The notes under the pieces were generated by a model. That model saw only the letters and a program-made list of their open reading frames with translations. It ran no database searches and had not been told where the DNA came from. DNA of 6,777 nucleotides from JBBQTQ01 sp038213135. GTDB lineage: Bacteria > Actinomycetota > Thermoleophilia > Gaiellales > Gaiellaceae. Location of the stretch: contig JBBQTQ010000110.1 of NCBI GenBank assembly GCA_038213135.1, positions 1-6,777 of the forward strand. Direction: 5' to 3'. Positions 1 through 5,942 of this stretch are shown here, one piece after another; within the stretch, counting starts at the first letter, position 1, and each line of letters opens with the position of its first letter. A program made the position numbers and the translations under genes.

Positions 1-582
1 GACCGCGGCGACCACATCGTCAAGGTCCGGGTTCGCAGCGGCTTCCAGACCTACGTGCTCGACTACCACCCCTTCGACGTCGTCGGCTGGGACGGCTACG
101 TCTACCCGTGGACGTTCAACATCAACGACTTCGAGCCGATCACCGGGCGGATCCAGATGCCGCCCCCGTCGCATCAGACCTTCCAAGGACGCAACTTCGT
201 GATCTGCTCGTTCTGCCCGCGCAAGCTCGACTTCGACCCGCTCGCGATCCCGATCCCGTACCACCACTCGAACGTGAACTCGGAGGAGATGATCTATTAC
301 GTCTCCGGGAACTTCTCTTCGCGGCGAGGGGTCGAGGTCGGCTCCGTGACGCTGCATCCTTCCGGGATTCCACATGGCCCGCACCCGGGGCTCGCCGAGA
401 AGTCGATCGGCGTCACCGAGACCCACGAGCTGGCGGTGATGTGCGACACCTTCCACCCGCTGAAGCTGACGAAGCTCGCCAAGGGCCTCGACGACGGGAA
501 GTACGCGTACTCGTGGTACGACGCGCCTGACGGCAAGGCGAGCTACGACGCCGATCCCGCAGGCGCCACGTCGCACTTTTGA
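1..582 (+). CDS. hmgA: Homogentisate 1,2-dioxygenase, C-terminal part (5' end outside window)
   Basis: This enzyme opens the aromatic ring of homogentisate with O2 to give maleylacetoacetate, a cytosolic step of tyrosine and phenylalanine breakdown. The reading frame is open from the first base, so 193 C-terminal residues are visible and the N-terminal half lies upstream; the GTG at 55 is an internal valine, not a start. Counting from that codon, the non-haem iron ligands line up with the human enzyme (His335, Glu341, His371): His71 and Glu77 in HSNVNSEE, then His107 in PHGPHPG. The spacings of 6 and 30 residues match exactly. The motifs DVVGWDG, FNINDFEPITGR, PPPSHQTF and ELAVMCDTF are typical of the family. 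The stop codon overlaps the TTG start of the next gene by four bases, which implies one transcript. No maleylacetoacetate isomerase or fumarylacetoacetase gene follows directly. The identity is very secure. Confidence 0.95.
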   Translation, partial: DRGDHIVKVRVRSGFQTYVLDYHPFDVVGWDGYVYPWTFNINDFEPITGRIQMPPPSHQTFQGRNFVICSFCPRKLDFDPLAIPIPYHHSNVNSEEMIYYVSGNFSSRRGVEVGSVTLHPSGIPHGPHPGLAEKSIGVTETHELAVMCDTFHPLKLTKLAKGLDDGKYAYSWYDAPDGKASYDADPAGATSHF

Positions 583-1199
583 CGCGCACGATCGTCGCCG
601 ACTACGACGGCACAATCACCGAGGAGGACCTGCTTCAGCGGATCTCTCGGATCTGGGGTGACGTCGAGACGGTCGAGGAGGTCGAGGCCGCCCTTCGCGA
701 GGGACGGATCACGCTCCGCGACGAGATCACTCGCGAGTACCGGCCGGTCAAGGCGTCGCTCGAAGAGGTACAGACATGGGTGCTCGAGAACGTGAGGATC
801 CGGGCCGGCTTCCGCGAGCTCGTCGAGCTCTCACGCGAACGCGGCTGGCAGTTCCTCGTCCTTTCGAGCGGCTTCGAGGAGCTGATCCGGCCGACGCTCG
901 AGCGTGAGGGTGTCGATGTCGAGATCGTGGCCAACCGCGTCGATACCCTGCCGACCGGCTGGGTCGTCCACTGGCGCGACGAGGCGCTCTGCGCGGAGTG
1001 CGGCGAGGCCTGCAAGCGCGCCGCGCTCCCGGGCGAAGGCGAGATCGTCTACATCGGCGACGGCATCTCCGACCGCTGCGCTGCGCTCGCAGCCGACCGG
1101 ATCTTCGCGATCAAGGGGCTGGCCGCGTATCTCGAGCAGAAGGGCGTCCCCTTCGAGCCCTTCGCCGACTTCCACGATGTCGCCCGCGCACTGGCGTGA
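579..1199 (+). CDS. HAD-IB family phosphatase, MtnX/phosphoserine-phosphatase-like
   Basis: Predicted 206-residue cytosolic Mg2+-dependent phosphatase of the haloacid dehalogenase superfamily, probably acting on a small phosphorylated metabolite. Motif I is DYDGT with nucleophile Asp8 and general acid Asp10. Motif II is Ser96/Ser97 in VLSSGF. The motif III lysine is probably Lys146, and motif IV is GDGISD with Asp161 and Asp165. Residues 13-75 form the helical cap expected for the C1 subclass. The cysteines in CAECGEACK (138-146) resemble the CxxC...CK segment of the MtnX/PHOSPHO1-like branch, so a 2-hydroxy-3-keto-5-methylthiopentenyl-1-phosphate phosphatase type is one option; the substrate cannot be read from sequence. 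The TTG start is chosen because it gives a 4-base TTGA overlap with the hmgA stop and places motif I at the usual depth. I see no Shine-Dalgarno sequence, so translation probably depends on coupling. Confidence 0.88.
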   Translation: MTRTIVADYDGTITEEDLLQRISRIWGDVETVEEVEAALREGRITLRDEITREYRPVKASLEEVQTWVLENVRIRAGFRELVELSRERGWQFLVLSSGFEELIRPTLEREGVDVEIVANRVDTLPTGWVVHWRDEALCAECGEACKRAALPGEGEIVYIGDGISDRCAALAADRIFAIKGLAAYLEQKGVPFEPFADFHDVARALA

Positions 1200-1909
1200 G
1201 CGACAGCGCTCTCGAGCCGCTGCTGGCCAAGGTGCCTGCCGACCCGGAGACCGTCGGGCTGCTGATGATCGGCTCTCGCTCGACTGGTACCGAGGGGGCC
1301 GACTCCGACTACGACCTGATCTGGGTGCTCGGCAACGAGGTCTACCTCGCCCGGCGCGAGACGCACGAGAAGCAGCGAGGGCCGGTCGACGTCGCGCTCT
1401 CGTCCGTGCCGCGCCTCGGTGAGCTCGCCACCGAGCTGCCGTATCTGCGTTACGCCTTTGCGGCGTCCACGATCCTCTACGACCGGGCCGGCGAGCTCGC
1501 CACCTGGCACGCCGGAGCCCAGCGGGCGGAGGTGGATCCCAACGAGGAGTACGACGGGTATCTGAACGGGTTCGTTCGCTCGCTCCGGGCGTGGGAGAAG
1601 GGCGACGAGCTGGGAGCCCGGCTGCACGCCGAAGACTCCCTCAGGTTTCTCGCGTCGGCCCTCTGGGCGCTCGAGGAGCGCCACGCTCCCTACTACGACG
1701 TCCTGGCCACTCGCTTCGGGGAGCTGCGATCGCAGGGCTGGCCGGAGGGCTATCTCCGGGAGAGGTTCCTCGAGATCGCCCGCACCGCCGACGCCGCGGC
1801 CCAGCAAGAGCTCGACGCGCGGGTCGAGGGTCTGATGGAGTCGCGCGGCCACTTCATGCACCGCGAGTGGGGCGAGAAGCCCGTCCGGCTCAAGGCGCGG
1901 CGGTTCTGA
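1196..1909 (+). CDS. Nucleotidyltransferase-domain protein (aminoglycoside-adenylyltransferase-like fold)
   Basis: A 237-residue protein of the DNA polymerase beta-like nucleotidyltransferase superfamily. The signature is Gly26-Ser27 in IGSRSTG followed by Asp38 and Asp40 in SDYDL, with a third candidate metal-binding Asp65 in the strand GPVDVAL, so all three catalytic acids appear present. Residues from about 120 to 215 are largely helical, as in kanamycin or aminoglycoside adenylyltransferases and DUF4037-like proteins, where they form the acceptor-binding domain. It probably transfers a nucleotide to a small molecule or a protein; the acceptor is unknown and I would not call it a resistance gene. 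The GTG start gives a GTGA overlap with the phosphatase stop. A longer frame extends upstream to 998 but lies over the phosphatase gene and adds only arginine-rich shadow sequence. Its last 20 bases overlap the convergent methyltransferase gene. Confidence 0.82.
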   Translation: MSDSALEPLLAKVPADPETVGLLMIGSRSTGTEGADSDYDLIWVLGNEVYLARRETHEKQRGPVDVALSSVPRLGELATELPYLRYAFAASTILYDRAGELATWHAGAQRAEVDPNEEYDGYLNGFVRSLRAWEKGDELGARLHAEDSLRFLASALWALEERHAPYYDVLATRFGELRSQGWPEGYLRERFLEIARTADAAAQQELDARVEGLMESRGHFMHREWGEKPVRLKARRF

Positions 1910-2375
1910 CGGCAAGGATCGCTGCCGTCGTCGGGGTCGTGAGGATCTCGACAGCGGCGATGTCCGGTCGGCCGAGCCAGAACTCCCGGACGCCGTCGGG
2001 GCCGGGGTAGCCCGGCGTCAGGTCGTCGATCACGACGAGCCCGCCTGGGGCGACGAGCTCGAGCACCTGCGGGTCGGTCTTCGGCTCGCGGATGTCGACG
2101 AAGAGCAGGTCGAAGGGTCCGTGGGACGCGAGCTCGCGCCAGTCGCCCTCCACGAGCGTGACGTTCACCAGCCCCGCGAGCGCCTCGCGCGCCTGCCTGG
2201 CTCGCACCGGATCGGCCTCGACGGTCACGAGCGTTCCGCCCGGCGGCAGCCGCTTGGCGATCGCCGTCGCGCCCTCGCCGAAGGCCGTGCCGAGCTCGCC
2301 CGCGCGGCGCGCCCGTCCGGCGAGGACGCCGAGCAGCGCTTGAACCTCGGGAATCGACGAGCCACCGGCCGTCAC
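1890..2375 (-). CDS. Class I SAM-dependent methyltransferase (O-methyltransferase-like), compact
   Basis: A 161-residue Rossmann-fold methyltransferase. The S-adenosylmethionine site is visible as ELGTAFGEGA (27-36), then the acidic ribose-binding Glu53 after strand 2 (TVEADP), Asp78 in EGDW, Asp94 at the end of strand 4 (LLFVDI), and GGLVVIDDLTP (111-121). This order and the paired aspartates resemble the small-molecule O-methyltransferase family, which binds a divalent metal, but the substrate is unknown. It is shorter than the roughly 200-220 residues usual there and lacks most of the N-terminal helix. The only sensible start is GTG at 2375: for about 35 codons upstream the frame has no ATG, GTG or TTG, and it runs into the divergent glycosylase gene. 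There is no Shine-Dalgarno sequence, so the mRNA may be leaderless. The 3' end overlaps the convergent nucleotidyltransferase gene by 20 bases. Confidence 0.85.
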   Translation of the reverse strand: MTAGGSSIPEVQALLGVLAGRARRAGELGTAFGEGATAIAKRLPPGGTLVTVEADPVRARQAREALAGLVNVTLVEGDWRELASHGPFDLLFVDIREPKTDPQVLELVAPGGLVVIDDLTPGYPGPDGVREFWLGRPDIAAVEILTTPTTAAILAVRTAAP

Positions 2376-2392
2376 GCGGCAATGATGCCCAC
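2376..2392. promoter_or_regulatory. 17-base divergent intergenic spacer, possible leaderless promoter
   Basis: These are the only bases between the two head-to-head start codons. AATGAT at 2381-2386 matches four of six positions of the TATAAT -10 consensus and lies six bases before the glycosylase GTG, the spacing expected for a leaderless transcript starting at the start codon, which is common in Actinobacteria. No convincing -35 box is seen and neither gene has a Shine-Dalgarno sequence. On the minus strand the same AT-rich core sits five bases before the methyltransferase GTG but matches the consensus poorly. Regulatory signals for each gene must lie inside the coding region of the other. 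Confidence 0.35.
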
Positions 2393-3223
2393 GTGACCCT
2401 GCTGCGGCTCCCCGAGCCCTACGACTTCGACGTTTCGACCGAGCGCTTTCGCGTCTTCGGCCCGGACGTTGCCAATCTCTGGCACGAGGGAGGCCTGCAC
2501 CGTGTCGTCTCGGGCAGGGAAGTCCGGATCGAGGCCGCTCCGGGCGGCGTCGACGTCGAACCGCTCGACGAGGAAACCGAGCCGATCGTCCGCAAGCTGC
2601 TCGGGCTCGAGTTCGACCTTGCGCCGTTCGGCGAGTTCGCGAAAGGCGATGAGGTGCTGGCCCGGTTCGTGCCACTGCTCGCCGGCTTCCGGCCGCCGCT
2701 CGCGCCTGACCCGTTCGAGGCTCTCGTCTCGGCGATCACCGCCCAGCAGGTCTCCCTCTTCGCCGCGTTCGCGATCCGGAACCGCTTCGTCGAGCGCTAC
2801 GGACAGTTCGTCGGCTACGCCTACTCGTTCCCCGCGCCGGAGCGAGTCGCTCACGCGAGCGAGGAGGAGATCGTCTCGCTCGGCTTCTCTCGCCGGAAGG
2901 CGGAGTATGTCCTCTCGCTCGCCCGCTCGGGGCTCGACTACGCAGAGCTCCCCTCGCTCCCGGACGCCGAGGTGAAGGCGAGGATCACCGCGCTGCGGGG
3001 CCTCGGCGAGTGGACGGCCGACTGGTTCCTCGCGCGCCACCTGGCCCGGCCCGAGGCCTGGCCCGCGGGCGACCTTGCGCTGCGCAAGGCCGTCAGCGCG
3101 CTCTATCGTGGCGGCCAGGGCATGACGACCCAGGAGGTGAGAGAGTTGGGCGAGCGCTTTGCTCCGTTCCAGAATCTGACTGCGCATTACCTCCTGACCG
3201 GGCACAGGATCGTCGGGGCGTGA
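2393..3223 (+). CDS. alkA: AlkA-like DNA-3-methyladenine glycosylase II (HhH-GPD family)
   Basis: Base-excision repair enzyme that flips out and removes alkylated bases such as 3-methyladenine, leaving an abasic site. The protein has 276 residues, near the 282 of E. coli AlkA. Residues 1 to about 85 form an AlkA_N-like beta domain (YDFDVSTERFRVFG, then REVRIEAAPGG). The HhH-GPD domain follows, with ITAQQVS at 115-121, the helix-hairpin-helix LRGLGEWTAD at 201-210 and the catalytic aspartate Asp227 in PAGDLALRKA. There are no C-terminal cysteines for an iron-sulfur cluster, which separates it from Nth and MutY. The GTG start at 2393 is supported because the recognisable N-terminal domain begins at once. 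It heads a five-gene block, and its stop overlaps the next GTG by four bases. No Ada or AlkB partner lies in the window, so induction by alkylation cannot be judged. Confidence 0.92.
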   Translation: MTLLRLPEPYDFDVSTERFRVFGPDVANLWHEGGLHRVVSGREVRIEAAPGGVDVEPLDEETEPIVRKLLGLEFDLAPFGEFAKGDEVLARFVPLLAGFRPPLAPDPFEALVSAITAQQVSLFAAFAIRNRFVERYGQFVGYAYSFPAPERVAHASEEEIVSLGFSRRKAEYVLSLARSGLDYAELPSLPDAEVKARITALRGLGEWTADWFLARHLARPEAWPAGDLALRKAVSALYRGGQGMTTQEVRELGERFAPFQNLTAHYLLTGHRIVGA

Positions 3224-3915
3224 GGTTCCGCACCGAGGACGGGATCGTTCACGCAGAGGACCAAGGCGAGGAAGTCGGCCGGGCCGAGCTGCGGGTCGAG
3301 GGCGAGGCGGTCTGGGTCGAGCACCTCTACGCGTCGAGGCCCGGAGTCGAGGAACCGCTGCTCCGCGCCGCGCTCGCGGCCGTGCGCGAGCTCGAGCACC
3401 GTCTGCGCTCCGAGAAGGGGGCCCCGTCGTTCGGTCGGGTTTTCGTGCAGACGGACGACGAAACCGCGGTCGAGCGCGCGGTCCGCAACTATGTGCCGCG
3501 ACTTGGGTGCTCGGATCGCACGATCGTCCACGAGCCGCGCAACGGCTGGATCGAGGTCGAGGACGAGCTCTGCAGCCGCGAGCCGCCGCTGTTGAGGCGT
3601 CTTGCGCGCGAGCTCTCGGATCGTTCGGGCGCAATCGTCCTCCAGCTCGGGATCGAGCAGGGCGCCGTCGTCCGTTACGTCCTGCTCGAGCGCGGCCGGA
3701 TCGCCGATGAGTACGCCTCTGTGCCGGAATACCACGGCCCGCTCCCGCCGGGCGACGTCGTCGCGCTCGGCGCGAACCCCACCGTCGTGCACCGGCTGAC
3801 GGGCGGCGATCCGGCCAGAGTCCGCGCGGTCGCCCGCACGGCCGCTTCCCCGAGCGAGTTGCCGCCGGCCGAGGATCTCTATCGGCAGCTGGCCGAAGTC
3901 CTCGGGGTAGGGTAG
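3220..3915 (+). CDS. Uncharacterised protein, possibly with a GNAT-like N-terminal part
   Basis: A 231-residue soluble protein with no signal peptide or membrane segment that I cannot assign to a named family. The N-terminal half (about 1-65) has a strand-strand-helix pattern (VGRAELRVEGE, AVWVEHLYAS, then a helix from LLRAALAAVREL) reminiscent of an acetyltransferase fold, but the GNAT acetyl-CoA loop (R/Q-x-x-G-x-G/A) is not present. The C-terminal half (about 110-231) looks well ordered: WIEVEDEL, a helix LLRRLARELSDRSG, strands AIVLQLGIEQGAVVRYVLLERGRIADEYAS, a loop EYHGPLPPGDVVALGANPT, and closing helices. I believe similar proteins occur in related actinobacteria but could not check. 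The GTG start overlaps the glycosylase stop as GTGA, which implies coupled translation and a possible shared role. A longer frame upstream to 3010 is a shadow within the glycosylase gene. Confidence 0.75.
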   Translation: MRFRTEDGIVHAEDQGEEVGRAELRVEGEAVWVEHLYASRPGVEEPLLRAALAAVRELEHRLRSEKGAPSFGRVFVQTDDETAVERAVRNYVPRLGCSDRTIVHEPRNGWIEVEDELCSREPPLLRRLARELSDRSGAIVLQLGIEQGAVVRYVLLERGRIADEYASVPEYHGPLPPGDVVALGANPTVVHRLTGGDPARVRAVARTAASPSELPPAEDLYRQLAEVLGVG

Positions 3916-3920
3916 GGAGG
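3904..3920 (+). other. G-run tract over the stop/start junction, also the ribosome-binding region of the next gene
   Basis: GGGGTAGGGTAGGGAGG contains the TAG stop of the upstream gene, a purine-rich ribosome-binding region and the first G of the next GTG start. GGGAGG lies directly against the start codon, which is too close for a standard Shine-Dalgarno contact, so GTAGGG (3907-3912) at a spacing of seven may be used instead. Four G-runs separated by one or two bases could form a two-layer G-quadruplex in the mRNA; this is a structural guess only. Confidence 0.4.
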
Positions 3921-4492
3921 TGCTCACCCTCTACGACGCCGACCGCTGCCCGTACTGCGCACGAGCCCGCATCGTGCTTGCCGAGAAGGGAGTCGAGTAC
4001 GAGACGGTCCAGATCGACCTCTCCGATCGACCGGCCTGGATCTACGAGAAGAACCCGACCGGGAGGGTGCCGGTGCTCGAGGAGGACTCGTTCGTGCTGC
4101 CGGAATCCCCGGTGATCATGGAGTACCTCGAAGAGCGCTACCCCGAGCCGGCGCTCCTGCCGCCCGACCCCGGCGACCGTGCGCGAGTCAGGCTCGTGAT
4201 CGACCGATTCGACCTCAACCTCGGCGATTCCTACTACGCGTTCCGGCGCGGCGAGCCGGACGGCGAGGTGCGGCTCACGCATTGCCTCTCGATGGCCGAG
4301 CGAGGCGCCGAAGCGTGGAAGCGAGCCTACGGGCTCGCCGACATCGCCTATCTCCCATGGCTGATCCGCCTCCGTGACCTGCTCGGCTTCGACCTGACGC
4401 CCTACCCGACTCTGCTCGAGCGCCTTGACTTGCTGTCCGAGCGGCCGGCGATCGCCGCCGAGCTCGAGCTCGTCGGCGCGCTCGCGCGGTGA
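3920..4492 (+). CDS. Glutathione S-transferase-fold protein with a CPYC active site
   Basis: A 190-residue cytosolic protein with an N-terminal thioredoxin-fold domain (about 1-75) and an all-helical C-terminal domain (about 85-190). The redox motif is Cys10-Pro-Tyr-Cys13, as in glutaredoxins. The cis-proline is Pro51 in GRVPVL, and Glu62-Ser63 in PESPVIMEYLEERYPEP matches the residues that bind the gamma-glutamyl end of glutathione. The closest known groups are glutaredoxin-2-like, omega or SspA-like proteins. Thiol transfer or deglutathionylation is therefore more likely than conjugation. Many actinobacteria use mycothiol rather than glutathione, so the true thiol partner is open. The GTG start at 3920 is chosen because MLTLYDADRCPYC is the normal beginning of this fold. 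A four-base gap separates it from the gene before, and a GTGA overlap joins it to the one after. Confidence 0.88.
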   Translation: MLTLYDADRCPYCARARIVLAEKGVEYETVQIDLSDRPAWIYEKNPTGRVPVLEEDSFVLPESPVIMEYLEERYPEPALLPPDPGDRARVRLVIDRFDLNLGDSYYAFRRGEPDGEVRLTHCLSMAERGAEAWKRAYGLADIAYLPWLIRLRDLLGFDLTPYPTLLERLDLLSERPAIAAELELVGALAR

Positions 4493-5166
4493 ACGTCGTC
4501 TTCCTGCATGCGCTGCCGCTCGATCCCCGGATGTGGGAAGCGGAGCGCGAACGATTCGGCGGCGAGGCTCCGGCGCTGTATCCGCTCGGTCAGTCGATGG
4601 ACGAGTGGGCGGATGCCGTCCTCGCACAGATCGAGGGACAGTTCGTCGCTGTGGGCGCGTCGATGGGTGGCTACTGCGCTTGCGCGATCGCGCGGCGGGC
4701 GCCGGGGCGCCTGCGCGGCCTCGTCCTGAGCGGCTCGCGCGCCGACGCCGATCCGCCCGACCGGCGGCCGGTTCGCGAGGAGTGGATTCGGGTTGCCCGC
4801 GAAGAGGGCGCCGAGGGCCTGTGGGGCGAGATGGCGCCTCGGCTCTTCCCCGCCCAGGCCGATCCGGAGGTCGTCGAGCGGGCACACGCGATCGCGCGCG
4901 AGCAGGCACCGGAGGACTTCGCACGCGCGGTTGCGGCGATCCGCGACAGGCCGGACTCGACCGAGGCGGTGACCAGGATCGAGGCTCCTCTGCTCGTGCT
5001 GGTCGGCGACTCCGATCCGCTGGTCGATCCCGACTACGCCCGCGGTCTCGCGGCGGACGCGCCGCTCGGGGAAGTGCACGTCTTCGAGGGAGCGGGCCAC
5101 CTGCCGAACCTCGAGCGGCCCGACGAGTTCGCGCGTGTGCTCGCGGCGTTCTTGGAGGCCGCGTGA
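4489..5166 (+). CDS. Alpha/beta-fold hydrolase
   Basis: A 225-residue protein of the alpha/beta hydrolase superfamily, predicted cytosolic with no signal peptide. The catalytic triad is readable: nucleophile Ser58 in the elbow GASMGG, acid Asp176 in VGDSDPLVD, and His204 in GAGHLPNLERPDEF. HALPLD (7-12) gives the oxyanion-hole turn after strand 3. The lid region (about 82-150) is rich in charged helices. It could be an esterase, a lactonase or a C-C bond hydrolase; the sequence does not decide the substrate. The protein begins almost directly at strand 3 and so is short at the N-terminus, but no upstream start is available because its GTG overlaps the stop of the GST-fold gene by four bases. 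Its own stop overlaps the rhodanese start in the same way. Confidence 0.88.
   Translation: MNVVFLHALPLDPRMWEAERERFGGEAPALYPLGQSMDEWADAVLAQIEGQFVAVGASMGGYCACAIARRAPGRLRGLVLSGSRADADPPDRRPVREEWIRVAREEGAEGLWGEMAPRLFPAQADPEVVERAHAIAREQAPEDFARAVAAIRDRPDSTEAVTRIEAPLLVLVGDSDPLVDPDYARGLAADAPLGEVHVFEGAGHLPNLERPDEFARVLAAFLEAA
5154..5158 (+). promoter_or_regulatory. Ribosome binding site of the rhodanese gene
   Basis: GGAGG ends four bases before the GTG at 5163, inside the last codons of the hydrolase gene. It is one of the few recognisable Shine-Dalgarno sequences in the window and supports the chosen start of the rhodanese gene. Confidence 0.6.
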
Positions 5167-5942
5167 CACTGCCCGCAGTCGTCGATGCAGCATGGGTCGC
5201 CGAGCGGCTGGGCGAGCCCGATCTGGTGCTTGCCGACGTGCGCGGGCCGAACGCCCATGCCCGCGGCCATCTCCCCGGCTCGATCCCGCTCGTGCTCGGC
5301 TCGCCTTCGCCGCAGACGGACGCCGACGTGCTGGAGGCGCTCGCCGCCGAGGTCGCATTGCGCCTTCGCCGGCACGGGGTCACCGGTCAGGAGAGGCTCG
5401 TGCTCTACGACGGGGGCGACTGTGTGGCTGCTGCCGCCGCGGCGACGATGGCGGAGCTCGCCGGCCATCGCTCCGTCGCGGTTCTGGCAGGTGGGCTCGC
5501 GGTCTGGGAGGGCGAGCTCCAGACCGGCCCCGTCGAGCTCGAACCGAAGCGCGTGGACTTCACGGCGTACCTCGAGGCCGTGCCATCGAAAGAGGAGCTG
5601 AAGGAGCGCCTCGGCGAGCTGACGATCATCGACGTTCGCCGCGACGATGAGTATTCGGGTCGCGGCGGCTATCCGTGCGACCCGCGCCAGGGCCACATCC
5701 CCGGAGCCCGCCACATCGAGGTGGGAACCCTCTTGGCCTCTCCGGGCACGCCCCGCCCGGCCGAGGAGATCCGCTCGCTCGTCGGGCTGCCGGAGGACAC
5801 GGAGGTCGTCGCGTACTGCCATTCGGGCTCGCGCTCGGGGCTGGCAACGCTCGCGCTTCGCTCGGCGGGCTATAAGGCGCGCAACTACGTCGGGTCGTGG
5901 CACGAGTGGTCACGCCACCCCGATTTGCCGATCGAACGCTAG
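5163..5942 (+). CDS. Thiosulfate/3-mercaptopyruvate sulfurtransferase (tandem rhodanese)
   Basis: A 259-residue sulfurtransferase made of two rhodanese domains. It moves a sulfane sulfur from thiosulfate or 3-mercaptopyruvate to cyanide or a thiol by way of a cysteine persulfide. The N-terminal domain (about 5-120) keeps the fold (ADVRGPNAHARGHLPGS) but has GGD where the active loop should be, as is normal for the structural half of tandem rhodaneses. The C-terminal domain (about 130-259) has IDVRRDDEYSG, GHIPGARHI and the active loop with Cys219 in YCHSGSRS, and ends with the typical YVGSWHEWSRHPDLPIE. The loop differs from the CRKGVT/CGSGVT forms of classical TST/MST and is closer to actinobacterial SseA types, so donor preference is uncertain. 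The GTG start overlaps the hydrolase stop and has a GGAGG upstream. It is the last gene of the block, and its stop lies in a CTAG shared with the opposite gene. Confidence 0.92.
   Translation: MTLPAVVDAAWVAERLGEPDLVLADVRGPNAHARGHLPGSIPLVLGSPSPQTDADVLEALAAEVALRLRRHGVTGQERLVLYDGGDCVAAAAAATMAELAGHRSVAVLAGGLAVWEGELQTGPVELEPKRVDFTAYLEAVPSKEELKERLGELTIIDVRRDDEYSGRGGYPCDPRQGHIPGARHIEVGTLLASPGTPRPAEEIRSLVGLPEDTEVVAYCHSGSRSGLATLALRSAGYKARNYVGSWHEWSRHPDLPIER

Noticed and set aside
1049..1915. A 288-codon minus-strand open frame opposite the phosphatase and nucleotidyltransferase genes
   Set aside because: No family motifs, and the plus-strand frames carry complete HAD and nucleotidyltransferase signatures.
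3920..4492. The GST-fold protein as the maleylacetoacetate isomerase that follows homogentisate dioxygenase
   Set aside because: Zeta-class isomerases carry an SSxxSxR-type motif at the active site; this protein has CPYC, and it is in a separate block about 3.3 kb from hmgA.
2372..5383. A 1003-codon open frame on the minus strand across the five-gene block
   Set aside because: It is an arginine/proline/alanine-rich shadow with no recognisable domains. Five plus-strand genes with clear catalytic motifs occupy the same bases; long antisense frames are expected at this GC content.
5163..5520. N-terminal rhodanese domain as a decayed or broken domain
   Set aside because: Loss of the active cysteine in the first domain is the normal state of tandem-domain sulfurtransferases.
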